This document shows positions 52,357 through 61,529 of a stretch of 64,000 nucleotides of DNA, piece by piece (the first letter of the stretch is position 1; each line of letters begins with the position of its first letter). The stretch comes from Pseudarthrobacter sp. NamE2 (lineage in GTDB: Bacteria > Actinomycetota > Actinomycetes > Actinomycetales > Micrococcaceae): contig NZ_VAHN01000003.1 of NCBI RefSeq assembly GCF_005796205.1, forward strand, positions 186,001 to 250,000, given 5' to 3'. The position numbers and the translations under genes were made by a program. Below the pieces are notes generated by a model that did no database searches, had not been told where the DNA came from, and worked only from the letters and a program-made list of their open reading frames with translations.

Positions 52357-53340
52357 ATGGTCTACATCTGGCACGACCCGTCCGAGGTCCCGGCGGACTT
52401 CGGACCCTCTGTTGTCACCTTCGGGAACTTCGACGGGGTTCACCGCGGGCACCAGCAGGTGCTGTCCCAGCTGATCCGTTCGGCCCGCCTTACCCGGTCA
52501 AAGGCAGTGGCGGTGACCTTCGATCCGCACCCGGCGTTCATCCACCGTCCGGAGTCCGCGCCGGAAATGATCATGGGCCTGGACGACAAGCTCGAGGCGC
52601 TCGGCGAACTTGGCCTCGACGCCATCCTGGTGGTCAAGTACTCCCTCGACCTGGCCAGCCTCACCGCCGAGGAATTCGTGGAGCAATACCTGGTGGACTG
52701 CCTGCACGCCAGCCACGTGGTCATCGGCCACGACGCCCGCTTCGGCCGTGGCAACTCGGGGGACCTGGACACCATGCAGGCCCTGGGGGAGAAGTTCGGG
52801 TTTGAAGTCCGGGTCATCAGCGAGTTCGGTTCCGAGGGGTATCCGCTGCATGACGACGGCGGCAAGGACCGCCGCTGCTCGTCCACCTGGGTGCGGGAAG
52901 CCCTGCAGGAAGGCGACGTCGCAACCGCGGCCGCGGTGCTGGGCCGGTGGCACCGGATGCGGGGTGAAGTGGTCCACGGCGCTGCCCGCGGGCGTGCCCT
53001 GGGCTTTCCCACCGCCAACCTGTCCTCCGATGCGAGCGGGCTGATCCCGGCCGACGGGATCTACGCGGGCTGGCTCGTGGACCAGGCCGGCAAACGCTGG
53101 CCCGCCGCGATTTCGGTAGGCTCCAACCCCACATTCGACGGCGTCAGCCGGCAGGTCGAGGCCCACGTCATCGACCGGCCTAAGGAAGCCGTGGAGGACT
53201 TCGATCTGTACGGCCAGACAGTCATCATAGAATTTGTGTCCCGCCTGCGGGGGATGGTGGCTTATCGTGGGCCTGAAGCGCTGGTGGACCAGATGAAACT
53301 GGACGTCGTCCAGGCACACGACCTCCTGACCAGGCGCTGA
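52357..53340 (+). CDS. ribF: Bifunctional riboflavin kinase/FAD synthetase
   Basis: RibF turns riboflavin into FMN and then FAD. The 327-residue protein has the FAD synthetase half with VVTFGNFDGVHRGHQQVLSQ (nucleotidyltransferase GxFDGxHxGH motif), VTFDPHPAFIHRP and VIGHDARFGRGNSGD. The riboflavin kinase half has RGRALGFPTANLS, IYAGWLV and SVGSNPTFDG. ATG 52357 is chosen, with AAGGCGAGG upstream; a GTG at 52354 is equivalent. It is in its usual place after truB, but rpsO is separated from it by kynA-kynU. Confidence 0.94.
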   Translation: MVYIWHDPSEVPADFGPSVVTFGNFDGVHRGHQQVLSQLIRSARLTRSKAVAVTFDPHPAFIHRPESAPEMIMGLDDKLEALGELGLDAILVVKYSLDLASLTAEEFVEQYLVDCLHASHVVIGHDARFGRGNSGDLDTMQALGEKFGFEVRVISEFGSEGYPLHDDGGKDRRCSSTWVREALQEGDVATAAAVLGRWHRMRGEVVHGAARGRALGFPTANLSSDASGLIPADGIYAGWLVDQAGKRWPAAISVGSNPTFDGVSRQVEAHVIDRPKEAVEDFDLYGQTVIIEFVSRLRGMVAYRGPEALVDQMKLDVVQAHDLLTRR

Positions 53341-53420
53341 CCGCCGGGCAGCAGCCGTTCCTGTCCCCACCAGCCTCCGGCGGCAGGGCCTGCCGGGGCG
53401 TCCCGCAAGGAAGGCAGTAC

Positions 53421-54275
53421 GTGTCGGTCGAGAAGAACACCCGCAAGCTGGACAAAGGCATTGTCCGGGATTTCAGCTCCCGGATGAGCTACGCCTCCTA
53501 CCTGCAGCTGCCCACCCTCCTGAGTGCCCAGCAACCGGTGAGCGAGCCGGAGCACCATGACGAGCTGCTGTTCATCATCCAGCACCAGACCACGGAACTC
53601 TGGCTGAAGCTGGTGCTCCATGAGCTCCGCAGCGCCGCCGCCTGGCTCCGTGCTGACGACCTCGGCTCCGCCCTGAAGGGGATCGCGCGAGTGAAGCACA
53701 TCCAAAAAACCCTGACGGAACAGTGGTCTGTCCTGACCACCCTGACGCCCACCGAGTACTCCCGGTTCCGGGGCTTCCTCGGCAACGCCTCCGGTTTCCA
53801 GTCGGCCCAGTACCGGGCCGTCGAGTTTGTGCTGGGCAACAAGAACCGCAAGATGCTTCCGGTCTTCGAATCGGACCCGGAAGCGTCTGCCATGCTGGGT
53901 GAGCTGCTCGAAGCCCCCAGCATCTACGACGAGTTCCTGGCGTACCTCTCACGGCACGGATTCGACGTGCCTGCCGCAGTGCTCAGCCGGGATGTCACCC
54001 GGGCCCACGAGTTCACTCCGGAACTGGTGCCGCTCTTCAAGCACATCTACGAGCACGCGGAGGACAACTGGAGCGCCTACGAGGCCTGCGAGGAACTGGT
54101 GGACCTGGAGGACAACTTCCAGCTCTGGCGCTTCCGCCACCTGCGGACCGTGCAGCGGACCATCGGCATGAAGACCGGAACCGGTGGCTCCACCGGTGCT
54201 GCCTTCCTGCAGAAGGCCCTCGAACTGACCTTCTTCCCCGAACTATTCGCCGTCAGGACGGAAATCGGACAATGA
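53421..54275 (+). CDS. kynA: Tryptophan 2,3-dioxygenase
   Basis: This haem enzyme opens the indole ring of L-tryptophan to N-formylkynurenine, the first step of the kynurenine pathway. The 284-residue protein has SYASYLQLPTLLSAQQP, HHDELLFIIQHQTTELWLKL (containing the distal-pocket His), FLGNASGFQSAQYRAVEFVL (substrate-binding Arg/Phe region) and the haem-ligand His in FRHLRTVQRTIGMKTGTGGS. Length and motifs fit bacterial TDO. The start is GTG 53421. Its stop overlaps kynU by ATGA. Confidence 0.95.
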   Translation: MSVEKNTRKLDKGIVRDFSSRMSYASYLQLPTLLSAQQPVSEPEHHDELLFIIQHQTTELWLKLVLHELRSAAAWLRADDLGSALKGIARVKHIQKTLTEQWSVLTTLTPTEYSRFRGFLGNASGFQSAQYRAVEFVLGNKNRKMLPVFESDPEASAMLGELLEAPSIYDEFLAYLSRHGFDVPAAVLSRDVTRAHEFTPELVPLFKHIYEHAEDNWSAYEACEELVDLEDNFQLWRFRHLRTVQRTIGMKTGTGGSTGAAFLQKALELTFFPELFAVRTEIGQ

Positions 54276-55531
54276 GCATCGACCAGGCACAGTCCGCTGC
54301 AGCAACGGATGAAGCACTTCGGCGGCGGGCCGAAGAGCTTGACCGCCAGGATCCGCTGGCACACTACCGGGCCCACTTCATCGGCACGGAGATGCCGCTG
54401 TCCTACCTGGACGGCAATTCGCTGGGCCGGCCGTTGAAGCGGACTGCCGAAGACATAGCGGCCTTCGTCCGGGAGGAGTGGGGCGGGCGGCTGATCCGCG
54501 GCTGGGACGAACAGTGGCTGAACCTGCCGCACGCCATCGGCGACCAGCTGGGACGTGCAGTCCTGGGCGCCGCGCCGGGGCAGACGATTATCGCTGACTC
54601 CACCACCGTGGTTCTCTACAAGGTGACCCGTGCCGCTCTGGCCGCGGTGGCGGACCCGGACCGGAACGAACTGGTGCTGGACACCGGGAACTTTCCCACG
54701 GACCGGTATCTCGTGGAAGGCATTGCCCTTGAGGAGGGCCTTACCCTGCGCTGGATCGAAACCGACCCCGCGGCCGGGGTGACGGTTGACCAGGTGCGTG
54801 CAGTGACCGGGCCGCGCACCGCCGTCGTACTCCTGAGCCAGATCGCCTACCGTTCAGGCCACCTGGCGGACCTGCCAGCCATCACCAGGGCAGTGCACGA
54901 CGCCGGCGCGCTGGTGGTGTGGGACCTGTGCCATTCCGCGGGGTCGGTGGTGATCGACCTTGACGGTGCCGGCGTGGACTTCGCCGCGGGGTGCACCTAC
55001 AAATACCTCAACGGCGGCCCGGGATCGCCGGCGTTCGCCTACGTCAACCAGCGGCACCTGGCAGCGCTGAACCAGCCGATTTGGGGGTGGATGGGGCGTA
55101 AAGATGCCTTCGAGATGGCGCATGGGTACGAACCTGCTCCCGGCATCCGCGGGTTCCTCAGCGGGACGCCGGCCATCCTCGGGATGGTGGCAATGCAGGG
55201 AATGCTCGAGGTCATCGAGGAAGCCACCATGGTTGCCGTCAGGAAAAAGTCGGAAAAGCTGACGGCCTTCGCCGTCGACATCTTCGACGCCTGGCTGGCG
55301 CCGCTTGGGGCTGAACTGGCGTCGCCCCGGGAGCCGGGGGAGCGGGGCAGCCACATCACCGTGGACCACCCGGACTTCACCAAGGCCATGGTGGAGGCGC
55401 TCTGGGACGGCGACGTGATCCCCGACTTCCGGTCGCCCCGCGGGATTCGGGTGGGGCTGTCGCCGCTGAGTACCAGCTTCGGCGAGGTGCTCCAGGGCAT
55501 GGCAGCGATCCGGGACCGGCTGCAGGGCTGA
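54272..55531 (+). CDS. kynU: Kynureninase
   Basis: This PLP enzyme cleaves kynurenine to anthranilate and alanine. The 419-residue protein has YLDGNSLGRPLKRTAEDI near the N-terminus, IIADSTTVVLYK, LLSQIAYRSGHLADLPAI, VWDLCHSAGSVVIDLDG and the PLP lysine in CTYKYLNGGPGSPAF. It is coupled to kynA. No formamidase gene (kynB) is between or beside them, so that step must be supplied elsewhere or by a non-specific esterase. The pathway would end at anthranilate unless further genes exist outside the window. Confidence 0.94.
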   Translation: MSIDQAQSAAATDEALRRRAEELDRQDPLAHYRAHFIGTEMPLSYLDGNSLGRPLKRTAEDIAAFVREEWGGRLIRGWDEQWLNLPHAIGDQLGRAVLGAAPGQTIIADSTTVVLYKVTRAALAAVADPDRNELVLDTGNFPTDRYLVEGIALEEGLTLRWIETDPAAGVTVDQVRAVTGPRTAVVLLSQIAYRSGHLADLPAITRAVHDAGALVVWDLCHSAGSVVIDLDGAGVDFAAGCTYKYLNGGPGSPAFAYVNQRHLAALNQPIWGWMGRKDAFEMAHGYEPAPGIRGFLSGTPAILGMVAMQGMLEVIEEATMVAVRKKSEKLTAFAVDIFDAWLAPLGAELASPREPGERGSHITVDHPDFTKAMVEALWDGDVIPDFRSPRGIRVGLSPLSTSFGEVLQGMAAIRDRLQG

Positions 55532-55553
55532 TTCCCACGCGGGTACGCCTGTT

Positions 55554-55582
55554 TCGACAGGTTAGGGGAGTGCCGGTAAACT
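55554..55582 (+). promoter_or_regulatory. rpsO promoter
   Basis: TCGACA (55554-55559, five of six -35 bases), a 17-bp spacer and TAAACT (55577-55582). It would yield a leader of about 140 nt. Confidence 0.6.
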
Positions 55583-55589
55583 TGACGAT

Positions 55590-55728
55590 GGATCCGGCTG
55601 CAGTCCGTGGCGGCTGGTTCCTGTTGCACGCGGCTTCTATCCGGTTTTGTCCGGATGCGGTGGCGGCGGCAGACCCGGCAGTGAGTTTCTGACCGGGCCC
55701 TCACGGCACATTTTCCCAAGGAGTTATT
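55590..55728 (+). promoter_or_regulatory. Structured rpsO leader, possible S15 autoregulatory RNA
   Basis: The leader contains an ATCCGG/CCGGAT hairpin (about 55638-55655) and GC-rich flanks before the AAGGAG Shine-Dalgarno. S15 represses its own mRNA in many bacteria through different leader folds. No sequence match to a known class was tested. Confidence 0.35.
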
Positions 55729-55998
55729 GTGGCACTTGACGCCGCTGTAAAGCAGTCCATCATCAAGGAATACGCAACCTCGGAAGGCGACACCGGTTCG
55801 CCCGAGGTCCAGGTTGCCGTCCTGACCCAGCGGATCAAGGATCTGACTGAGCACATGAAGGAGCACAAGCACGACTTCCACACCCAGCGCGGTCTGCTGG
55901 CCATGGTGGGTCGCCGCAAGCGCATGCTGAGCTACCTCAAGAAGACTGACATCGCCCGCTACCGTTCGCTCATCGAGCGCCTCGGCCTGCGCCGCTAG
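55729..55998 (+). CDS. rpsO: 30S ribosomal protein S15
   Basis: S15 binds the central domain of 16S rRNA early in 30S assembly. The protein is 89 residues, the exact family length. It has [59 protein letters not shown] and a C-terminus [12 protein letters not shown]. The start is GTG 55729 with AAGGAG upstream. A terminator follows at 56009, and pnp comes next, as in most bacteria. Confidence 0.98.
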   Translation: MALDAAVKQSIIKEYATSEGDTGSPEVQVAVLTQRIKDLTEHMKEHKHDFHTQRGLLAMVGRRKRMLSYLKKTDIARYRSLIERLGLRR

Positions 55999-56008
55999 TC
56001 TGGCTTTG

Positions 56009-56044
56009 GGCGGCCCTTTCCGTACGGAACGGGCCGCCTTCTTT
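56009..56044 (+). terminator. Rho-independent terminator after rpsO
   Basis: GGCGGCCC (56009-56016) pairs with GGGCCGCC (56031-56038) around a self-complementary TTCCGTACGGAA and is followed by TTCTTT. Confidence 0.8.
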
Positions 56045-56235
56045 CAACACAACTAAACAGGAGGATCAACCGCATCACGCATTCGCGGTCCTCGGTAGTG
56101 ATCCCCGGGAAGGCTTCCTTCAGGAAACTTCGGCCCGTGGGTCTCGATCGATGACCGGGTGCAGGGCCAGTAGACAGATGCTGGACTGGGTTGATGCGGC
56201 TGGACTTCCGTGAAACAGAAACGGAGGTGACTCTC

Positions 56236-58497
56236 TTGGAGGGTCCCGAAATCCAGTTCTCGGAAGCAGTCATTGACAATGGCCGCTTCGGCAAGCGCGT
56301 AATCCGCTTCGAAACCGGCCGCCTCGCCAAGCAGGCAGCCGGTGCAGCCATGGTGTACATCGACGACGACACCGCGCTGCTGTCCGCCACCACCGCCGGT
56401 AAGCACCCGCGCGAAGGCTTCGACTTCTTCCCGCTGACGGTCGACGTCGAAGAGCGCATGTACGCTGCCGGCCGCATCCCGGGCTCGTTCTTCCGCCGCG
56501 AAGGCCGCCCGTCCACCGAAGCGATCCTGGCCTGCCGCCTGATGGACCGCCCGCTGCGCCCCGCCTTCATCAAGGGCCTGCGCAACGAGGTCCAGATCGT
56601 CGTCACCGTCCTGGCTATCAACCCGGACGAGCTGTACGACGTAGTGGCCATCAACGCCTCCTCCATCTCCACGCAGCTGTCCGGCCTGCCGTTCTCCGGC
56701 CCCATCGGCGGCGTCCGCGTTGCCCTGGTTGCCGACGAAAACGGCTCCCAGTGGGTTGCTTTCCCCAAGCACTCCCAGCTGGAAAACTCCGTCTTCAACA
56801 TGGTGGTTGCCGGCCGCATTGCCGGTGACGACGTCGCCATCATGATGGTGGAAGCCGAAGCTACCGACAACTCCTGGAACCTCATCAAGGAACAGGGCGC
56901 CACCGCCCCCACGGAAGAGGTTGTTTCCGAGGGCCTCGAGGCTGCCAAGCCGTTCATCAAGGCACTCTGCGAAGCACAGGCCGACCTGGCTGCCCGCGCT
57001 GCCAAGCCCACCGTCGAATTCCCGGTCTTCCTGGACTACGAGGACGACGCCTACGCCGCCATCGAATCCGCTGCCACCGAAAAGCTGACCGCTGTCTTCC
57101 AGATTGCTGACAAGCAGGAGCGCGAGAACGCTGCGGACGCACTGAAGGACGAGGTCCTCGCGGACCTTGCCGGCCAGTTCGAGGGCCGCGAGAAGGAACT
57201 GTCTGCAGCCTTCCGCTCGCTCACCAAGCACGTTGTACGCCAGCGCATCCTCAAGGACCAGATCCGCATTGACGGCCGCGGCCTGACGGACATCCGCCAG
57301 CTCACCGCCGAGGTTGAGGTCCTGCCGCGCGTACACGGTTCGGCAATCTTCGAGCGCGGCGAGACCCAGATCATGGGCGTCACCACGCTGAACATGCTGA
57401 AGATGGAACAGCAGATCGATTCGCTGTCGCCGGTGAAGACCAAGCGCTACATGCACAACTACAACTTCCCGCCGTACTCCACGGGTGAAACCGGTCGGGT
57501 GGGCTCGCCCAAGCGCCGCGAAATCGGCCACGGTGCCCTGGCCGAGCGCGCCCTGGTGCCGGTGCTGCCGTCCCGCGAGGAATTCCCGTACGCCATCCGC
57601 CAGGTGTCCGAGGCCCTCGGTTCCAACGGTTCCACGTCGATGGGTTCCGTCTGCGCCTCCACCCTCTCCATGCTGAACGCCGGCGTGCCCCTGAAGGCCG
57701 CCGTCGCCGGTATCGCCATGGGCCTGGTTTCCGACCAGGTGGACGGACAGACCCGCTACGCGGCACTGACTGACATCCTTGGCGCTGAAGATGCCTTCGG
57801 CGACATGGACTTCAAGGTTGCCGGCACCTCCGAGTTCGTCACGGCCATCCAGCTGGACACCAAGCTCGACGGTATCCCCGCGTCTGTGCTGGCAGCAGCC
57901 CTGAAGCAGGCCCGGGAAGCCCGCCTGCACATCCTCGAGGTTATGGATTCGGCCATCGACACCCCGGACGAGCTCTCCGAGTTCGCACCGCGCGTCATCG
58001 CCGTGAAGATCCCCGTGGACAAGATCGGTGAGGTCATCGGCCCCAAGGGCAAGATGATCAACCAGATCCAGGAAGACACCGGCGCCGACATCTCCATCGA
58101 GGACGACGGCACCGTCTACATTGGCGCCACCGACGGACCGTCTGCCGAGGCAGCACGCTCCGCCATCAACGCCATTGCCAACCCGCAGGTTCCGGAAATC
58201 GGCGAACGCTACCTGGGCACGGTCGTCAAGACCACCACCTTCGGTGCCTTCGTGTCGCTGACCCCGGGCAAGGACGGTCTCCTGCACATCTCCGAGCTGC
58301 GTAAGCTGGCCAACGGCAAGCGCGTGGACAACGTGGATGACGTCGTGTCCGTGGGCCAGAAGGTCCAGGTGGAGATCACCAAGATCGACGACCGCGGAAA
58401 GCTGTCGCTGGCCCCGGTGGTAGCCGAGGAAGAGGGCGCCGAGGATGAGACCGAGCGTGCCCACACGACGGAACCTGTTGAAGGCGCTGACGTCTAA
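56236..58497 (+). CDS. pnp: Polyribonucleotide nucleotidyltransferase (PNPase)
   Basis: PNPase degrades RNA phosphorolytically from the 3' end. The 753-residue protein has two RNase PH domains ([20 protein letters not shown]; the second with INDGR-like [13 protein letters not shown] and catalytic [11 protein letters not shown]), a KH domain ([20 protein letters not shown]) and an S1 domain ([20 protein letters not shown]), ending acidic. I placed the start at TTG 56236 because GGAGGTGA (56223-56230) is a near-perfect Shine-Dalgarno 5 nt before it and homologues begin MEGPEIQF. Upstream ATG 56194 would add 14 residues not seen in the family. Confidence 0.93.
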   Translation: MEGPEIQFSEAVIDNGRFGKRVIRFETGRLAKQAAGAAMVYIDDDTALLSATTAGKHPREGFDFFPLTVDVEERMYAAGRIPGSFFRREGRPSTEAILACRLMDRPLRPAFIKGLRNEVQIVVTVLAINPDELYDVVAINASSISTQLSGLPFSGPIGGVRVALVADENGSQWVAFPKHSQLENSVFNMVVAGRIAGDDVAIMMVEAEATDNSWNLIKEQGATAPTEEVVSEGLEAAKPFIKALCEAQADLAARAAKPTVEFPVFLDYEDDAYAAIESAATEKLTAVFQIADKQERENAADALKDEVLADLAGQFEGREKELSAAFRSLTKHVVRQRILKDQIRIDGRGLTDIRQLTAEVEVLPRVHGSAIFERGETQIMGVTTLNMLKMEQQIDSLSPVKTKRYMHNYNFPPYSTGETGRVGSPKRREIGHGALAERALVPVLPSREEFPYAIRQVSEALGSNGSTSMGSVCASTLSMLNAGVPLKAAVAGIAMGLVSDQVDGQTRYAALTDILGAEDAFGDMDFKVAGTSEFVTAIQLDTKLDGIPASVLAAALKQAREARLHILEVMDSAIDTPDELSEFAPRVIAVKIPVDKIGEVIGPKGKMINQIQEDTGADISIEDDGTVYIGATDGPSAEAARSAINAIANPQVPEIGERYLGTVVKTTTFGAFVSLTPGKDGLLHISELRKLANGKRVDNVDDVVSVGQKVQVEITKIDDRGKLSLAPVVAEEEGAEDETERAHTTEPVEGADV

Positions 58498-58527
58498 CAC
58501 GTCCGGTCTCCGGCACAAGCATTAATC

Positions 58528-58560
58528 GGCGGGGCCGGTGGATGATCCACCGGCCCCGCC
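58528..58560 (+). terminator. Terminator-like hairpin after pnp
   Basis: A perfect 15-bp GC-rich stem (58528-58542 with 58546-58560) around TGA, 30 bp after the pnp stop. No T-run follows, so it may act as a strong pause or 3'-end stabiliser. The next promoter -10 could be TACGAT (58566-58571). Confidence 0.65.
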
Positions 58561-58607
58561 GCTGTTACGATGGCAGCCAGATCCGGCTGCCCCTGTGAAA
58601 GGCCTCA

Positions 58608-59951
58608 ATGACTGTTGTACCCCTGCCGCTTGAGCAGAACCACCGCGGCGACACCCTGGTCCACGGATCCGACGGCGGCTCCGAGGTCCGGCGTTCGGTG
58701 CTGCCCGGGGGAGTGCGGGTGCTGACGGAGGCGATGCCCGGGCAGCGGTCTGCGACCATCGGGTTCTGGGTTGGCGTCGGGTCCCGGGACGAAGCCCCGG
58801 GCCAGCACGGCTCCACGCACTTCCTTGAGCATCTGCTGTTCAAGGGCACCAAGCGCCGCACCGCCCTGGAAATCGCGTCGGCGTTCGATGAGGTGGGCGG
58901 CGAGTCCAACGCGGCCACCGCGAAGGAAAGCACCTGCTACTTCGCCCGCGTTTTGGACTCGGACCTGCCGATGGCCATCGACGTGATTGCCGATATGATC
59001 ACCGGCGCCGTGCTTGATCCCGCTGAGATGGAGCAGGAGCGCGACGTCATCCTCGAGGAAATCGCCATGGACAGCGATGACCCCACCGACGTCGCCCATG
59101 AGCATTTTGTATCAGCTGTCCTCGGCAGCCATCCCCTGGGCAGGCCTATTGGCGGCACGCCGGCAGCGATCAAGGCTGTGGCCCGTGACTCGGTCTGGGA
59201 ACACTACCGCCGCTACTACCGTCCGGATGAACTCGTGATCACGGCCGCCGGCGGCCTGGAGCACGACGTTGTCTGCGACCTCGTCATCGATGCCCTCGAG
59301 TCAGCCGGCTGGTCCCTGGAAGCGGACGCGTCCCCGGTCAAGCGCCGCTCCACGGAACGTGCGCTGATCACCGGTACTGCAGGCCTTCATGTGGTCAAGC
59401 GCGCGGTGGAACAGGCCAACATCATCATGGGGTGCCCCACCATTGTTGCCACCGACGAGCGCCGGTACGTGATGAGCGTCCTGAACGCAGTCCTGGGCGG
59501 TGGCATGTCGTCGCGGCTTTTCCAGGAGATCCGCGAAAAGCGGGGCCTCGTGTATTCCACCTACTCGTTCGCATCCTCCTATGCCGACGCCGGTTACTTT
59601 GGCATGTACGCGGGATGCACGCCCTCCAAGGTCCGGCAGGTGCTGGACCTGTTGGGTGTGGAGCTGGACAAGCTGGCTGAGCACGGGATCTCTGATGATG
59701 AGCTCCGCAAAGCGGTGGGCCAGCTCTGCGGCGGGATTGTTCTCGCCCTGGAAGACACTGGCTCGCGGATGTCACGCCTGGGCCGCGCCGAACTCGTTTC
59801 CGGCGAGTACCAGGACATAGATGAGACCCTTCGGCTCATCAAGGCCGTTACTGCCGAACAGGTCCAGGATTTGGCAGCTGAACTGGCCGCCGCACCCCGG
59901 ACGGTTACGGTGGTTGGTCCCTTCGAAGAGACGGAAACCTTCGGACTCTGA
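58608..59951 (+). CDS. M16-family zinc metallopeptidase
   Basis: This 447-residue pitrilysin-type peptidase has the inverted zinc motif HFLEH (His71, Glu74, His75) in GSTHFLEHLLFKGT and the distal Glu in ERDVILEEIAMDSDDP. The second half shows LNAVLGGGMSSRLFQEIREK and RGLVYSTYSF, the Arg/Tyr motif of active M16 enzymes. M16 genes follow pnp in many actinobacteria; their substrates there are unknown. The protein is cytoplasmic by sequence, with no signal peptide. It has its own promoter candidate after the pnp hairpin. Confidence 0.92.
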   Translation: MTVVPLPLEQNHRGDTLVHGSDGGSEVRRSVLPGGVRVLTEAMPGQRSATIGFWVGVGSRDEAPGQHGSTHFLEHLLFKGTKRRTALEIASAFDEVGGESNAATAKESTCYFARVLDSDLPMAIDVIADMITGAVLDPAEMEQERDVILEEIAMDSDDPTDVAHEHFVSAVLGSHPLGRPIGGTPAAIKAVARDSVWEHYRRYYRPDELVITAAGGLEHDVVCDLVIDALESAGWSLEADASPVKRRSTERALITGTAGLHVVKRAVEQANIIMGCPTIVATDERRYVMSVLNAVLGGGMSSRLFQEIREKRGLVYSTYSFASSYADAGYFGMYAGCTPSKVRQVLDLLGVELDKLAEHGISDDELRKAVGQLCGGIVLALEDTGSRMSRLGRAELVSGEYQDIDETLRLIKAVTAEQVQDLAAELAAAPRTVTVVGPFEETETFGL

Positions 59952-60029
59952 CCCCGGTCCAACGCATTCTTTCGGCCTAAGATGTAGCCATCCGACGTGG
60001 GAGGAAGGCTTCGGAGGAAGCGGTGAGGG

Positions 60030-60599
60030 GTGATTGGCGTGGGTGCCTTTCCTGCCGGTGATCCTTCTGGGGACCGCGCCCGGGCCGAGCATCCTGCCTT
60101 GGCCGGCCTGCTCGGCCGTTGGCTGGGGAGTACGCGGCTCGCATCAGGGCCGTGGGGACCTGAACGGACAGTCGAGGCCGAGGTGACTTACCGCCGCGCG
60201 GCCGGTGGGTTTGCCGTGGTGCAGAGCTACCGTCATCTCGAACCTGACGGCTCGCACTTCGAAGGCCACGGAGTTTTCACGATCGACCCCGATCATAAAG
60301 ACGTCCTCTGGTACTACGTGGACAGTTCAGGACCTGCACCGGACGCGCCCGCGCGCTGTACGTGGCGCGACGGCATCCTTCGTGTGGAACGCCGGGGGAG
60401 CGCAGGCTGGACACGGCATTCTGTACGTGTTGACGGCGAAGTCCTCACGCACGTTACCGAACTGCGCAGGCAGGGCCAGCCCGGAGTTCCGGAGCAGGCA
60501 ACCGAAGGAAGCGTTGTTGGCGACGTGCACGGCGCAGGCGCCAACGGCACGGGCTCCGCGTTCATCCCCTTCATGACCTCCACGTTCCGGCGCAGCTGA
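60030..60599 (+). CDS. Hypothetical protein, possible fatty-acid-binding/DUF1579-like beta barrel
   Basis: This 189-residue protein is of uncertain family. It has HPALAGLLGRWLGSTRLASG near the start, EAEVTYRRAAGGFAVVQSYRHL, SHFEGHGVFTIDPDHKDVLWYY and WTRHSVRVDGEVLTHVTELR, a pattern of alternating beta strands as in DUF1579 or nitrobindin-like barrels that start with a GxW motif. No signal peptide is seen. The start is GTG 60030 with GGAGGAAG upstream, and TAAGAT (59978-59983) is a possible -10. No function is assigned. Confidence 0.6.
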   Translation: MIGVGAFPAGDPSGDRARAEHPALAGLLGRWLGSTRLASGPWGPERTVEAEVTYRRAAGGFAVVQSYRHLEPDGSHFEGHGVFTIDPDHKDVLWYYVDSSGPAPDAPARCTWRDGILRVERRGSAGWTRHSVRVDGEVLTHVTELRRQGQPGVPEQATEGSVVGDVHGAGANGTGSAFIPFMTSTFRRS

Positions 60600-60629
60600 C
60601 AGAAGGATCTGGCGACTTCCTCAGTCGGG

Positions 60630-61179
60630 CTACGACAGCATCAGTTCCCAGTCCGGCTGCGGACCGGGCGGCAGGATAAAGGGCTTGGCGTAAAAGGCGT
60701 CCCATACAGGGTCTTCAGGTGGGAAATCGTCGGAGTCCATGAGGTTCTCGCCAAAGGTTCTTCACCTGAAGGTTCGTTACCAGGGGGTTCCACGTGCGGC
60801 GGTGCCGTATCGAGCCATGCAGGATATGCGGAGGAAGCTGCATCCGGCAGCATGGACCAACCACACACCTCTGAACGCTGTGCTCCCGAATTGCGTTGCT
60901 CCACGTCAGGCTCCTCGGCCAGTGTGGCGGCCGCCAGTCGGGTTGTCCGGCTTGGTAGTGGCGGCCGGTGGGTGAGGTCCAGCCGGGTGGTTCGTTCGTC
61001 ACGTGCATCCGTTCGAGCCGGATCTCGTAGGCCCGCCCCAAAACATCCACTCCGTCCCCGACGGCACCTGAAGCGCCGGCGGAAGCGAGGGCGGCGTCCT
61101 TGGCGGTGAGCGCGGTGAGAGCGTCAGAAGAGGCGTGAACGTCCTCCATCGCTGCCGCCGCCCCGACACCGTTTCCCAT
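60630..61179 (-). pseudogene. Decayed DUF222/HNH (13E12-type) gene remnant
   Basis: Three frames together give parts of one protein. Frame one (from ATG 61179) gives an N-terminus MGNGVGAAAAMEDVHASSDA that runs directly at about 61015-61030 into a C-terminal stretch EPPGWTSPTGRHYQAGQ. Frame two continues from about 60925 with AEEPDVEQRNSGAQRSEV. Frame three ends WDAFYAKPFILPPGPQPDWE and stops at 60630. The WTSPTGRHY motif is typical near the end of actinobacterial DUF222-HNH proteins. The DUF222 core and HNH motif are missing, so there is a large internal deletion plus at least two frameshifts. Family assignment is from memory of the motif. Confidence 0.65.
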
Positions 61180-61257
61180 ACCAACATCATCGGCGGAGGC
61201 ACTGATTTTTTGGCGCGGCCGGCAACGAGAGCCGGAACCAGCAAAGAGAAGGAAGCT

Positions 61258-61524
61258 TTACCCGCCGGCAAACGGCGGCAGCACATCCACAACGTCGTCG
61301 GGGCTGAGCACTGTGGAATGGACCCGGACGGCCACCTCGTTCAGCAGGAAGCTGCTCCGCGACAGGACGCGGGGAAGCGCAGGAGTCCCGGCAGGAGGTT
61401 CCGGCCGCTCCACGGCGAGCACTGCCTCAAGGAGCCCGGCGACGGTGGTGCCTTCCGGCAGGTCAAACTTTTCTTCCTCAAGCCCGGCAGCAGCGCGCGC
61501 GGCAGCAAAGTAACGTACATGCAT
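61258..61524 (-). CDS. moaD: MoaD/ThiS-family sulfur-carrier protein
   Basis: This 88-residue ubiquitin-like protein ends PPFAGG. The C-terminal Gly-Gly is thiocarboxylated, and in molybdopterin synthase MoaD donates sulfur to precursor Z (cyclic pyranopterin monophosphate). It begins MHVRYFAAARAAAGLEEEKF and has LPEGTTVAGLLEAV and NEVAVRVHSTVLSPDDVVDV. It is encoded 5 bp downstream of moaA on the same strand, so it belongs to molybdenum cofactor synthesis and not to thiamin synthesis. moaE is not in the window. Confidence 0.9.
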   Translation of the reverse strand: MHVRYFAAARAAAGLEEEKFDLPEGTTVAGLLEAVLAVERPEPPAGTPALPRVLSRSSFLLNEVAVRVHSTVLSPDDVVDVLPPFAGG

Positions 61525-61529
61525 TGGTG

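Noticed and set aside
56053..58518. Minus-strand frame of about 820 codons opposite pnp
   Set aside because: Antisense shadow of a highly conserved gene; composition is biased and it has no start context or motif.
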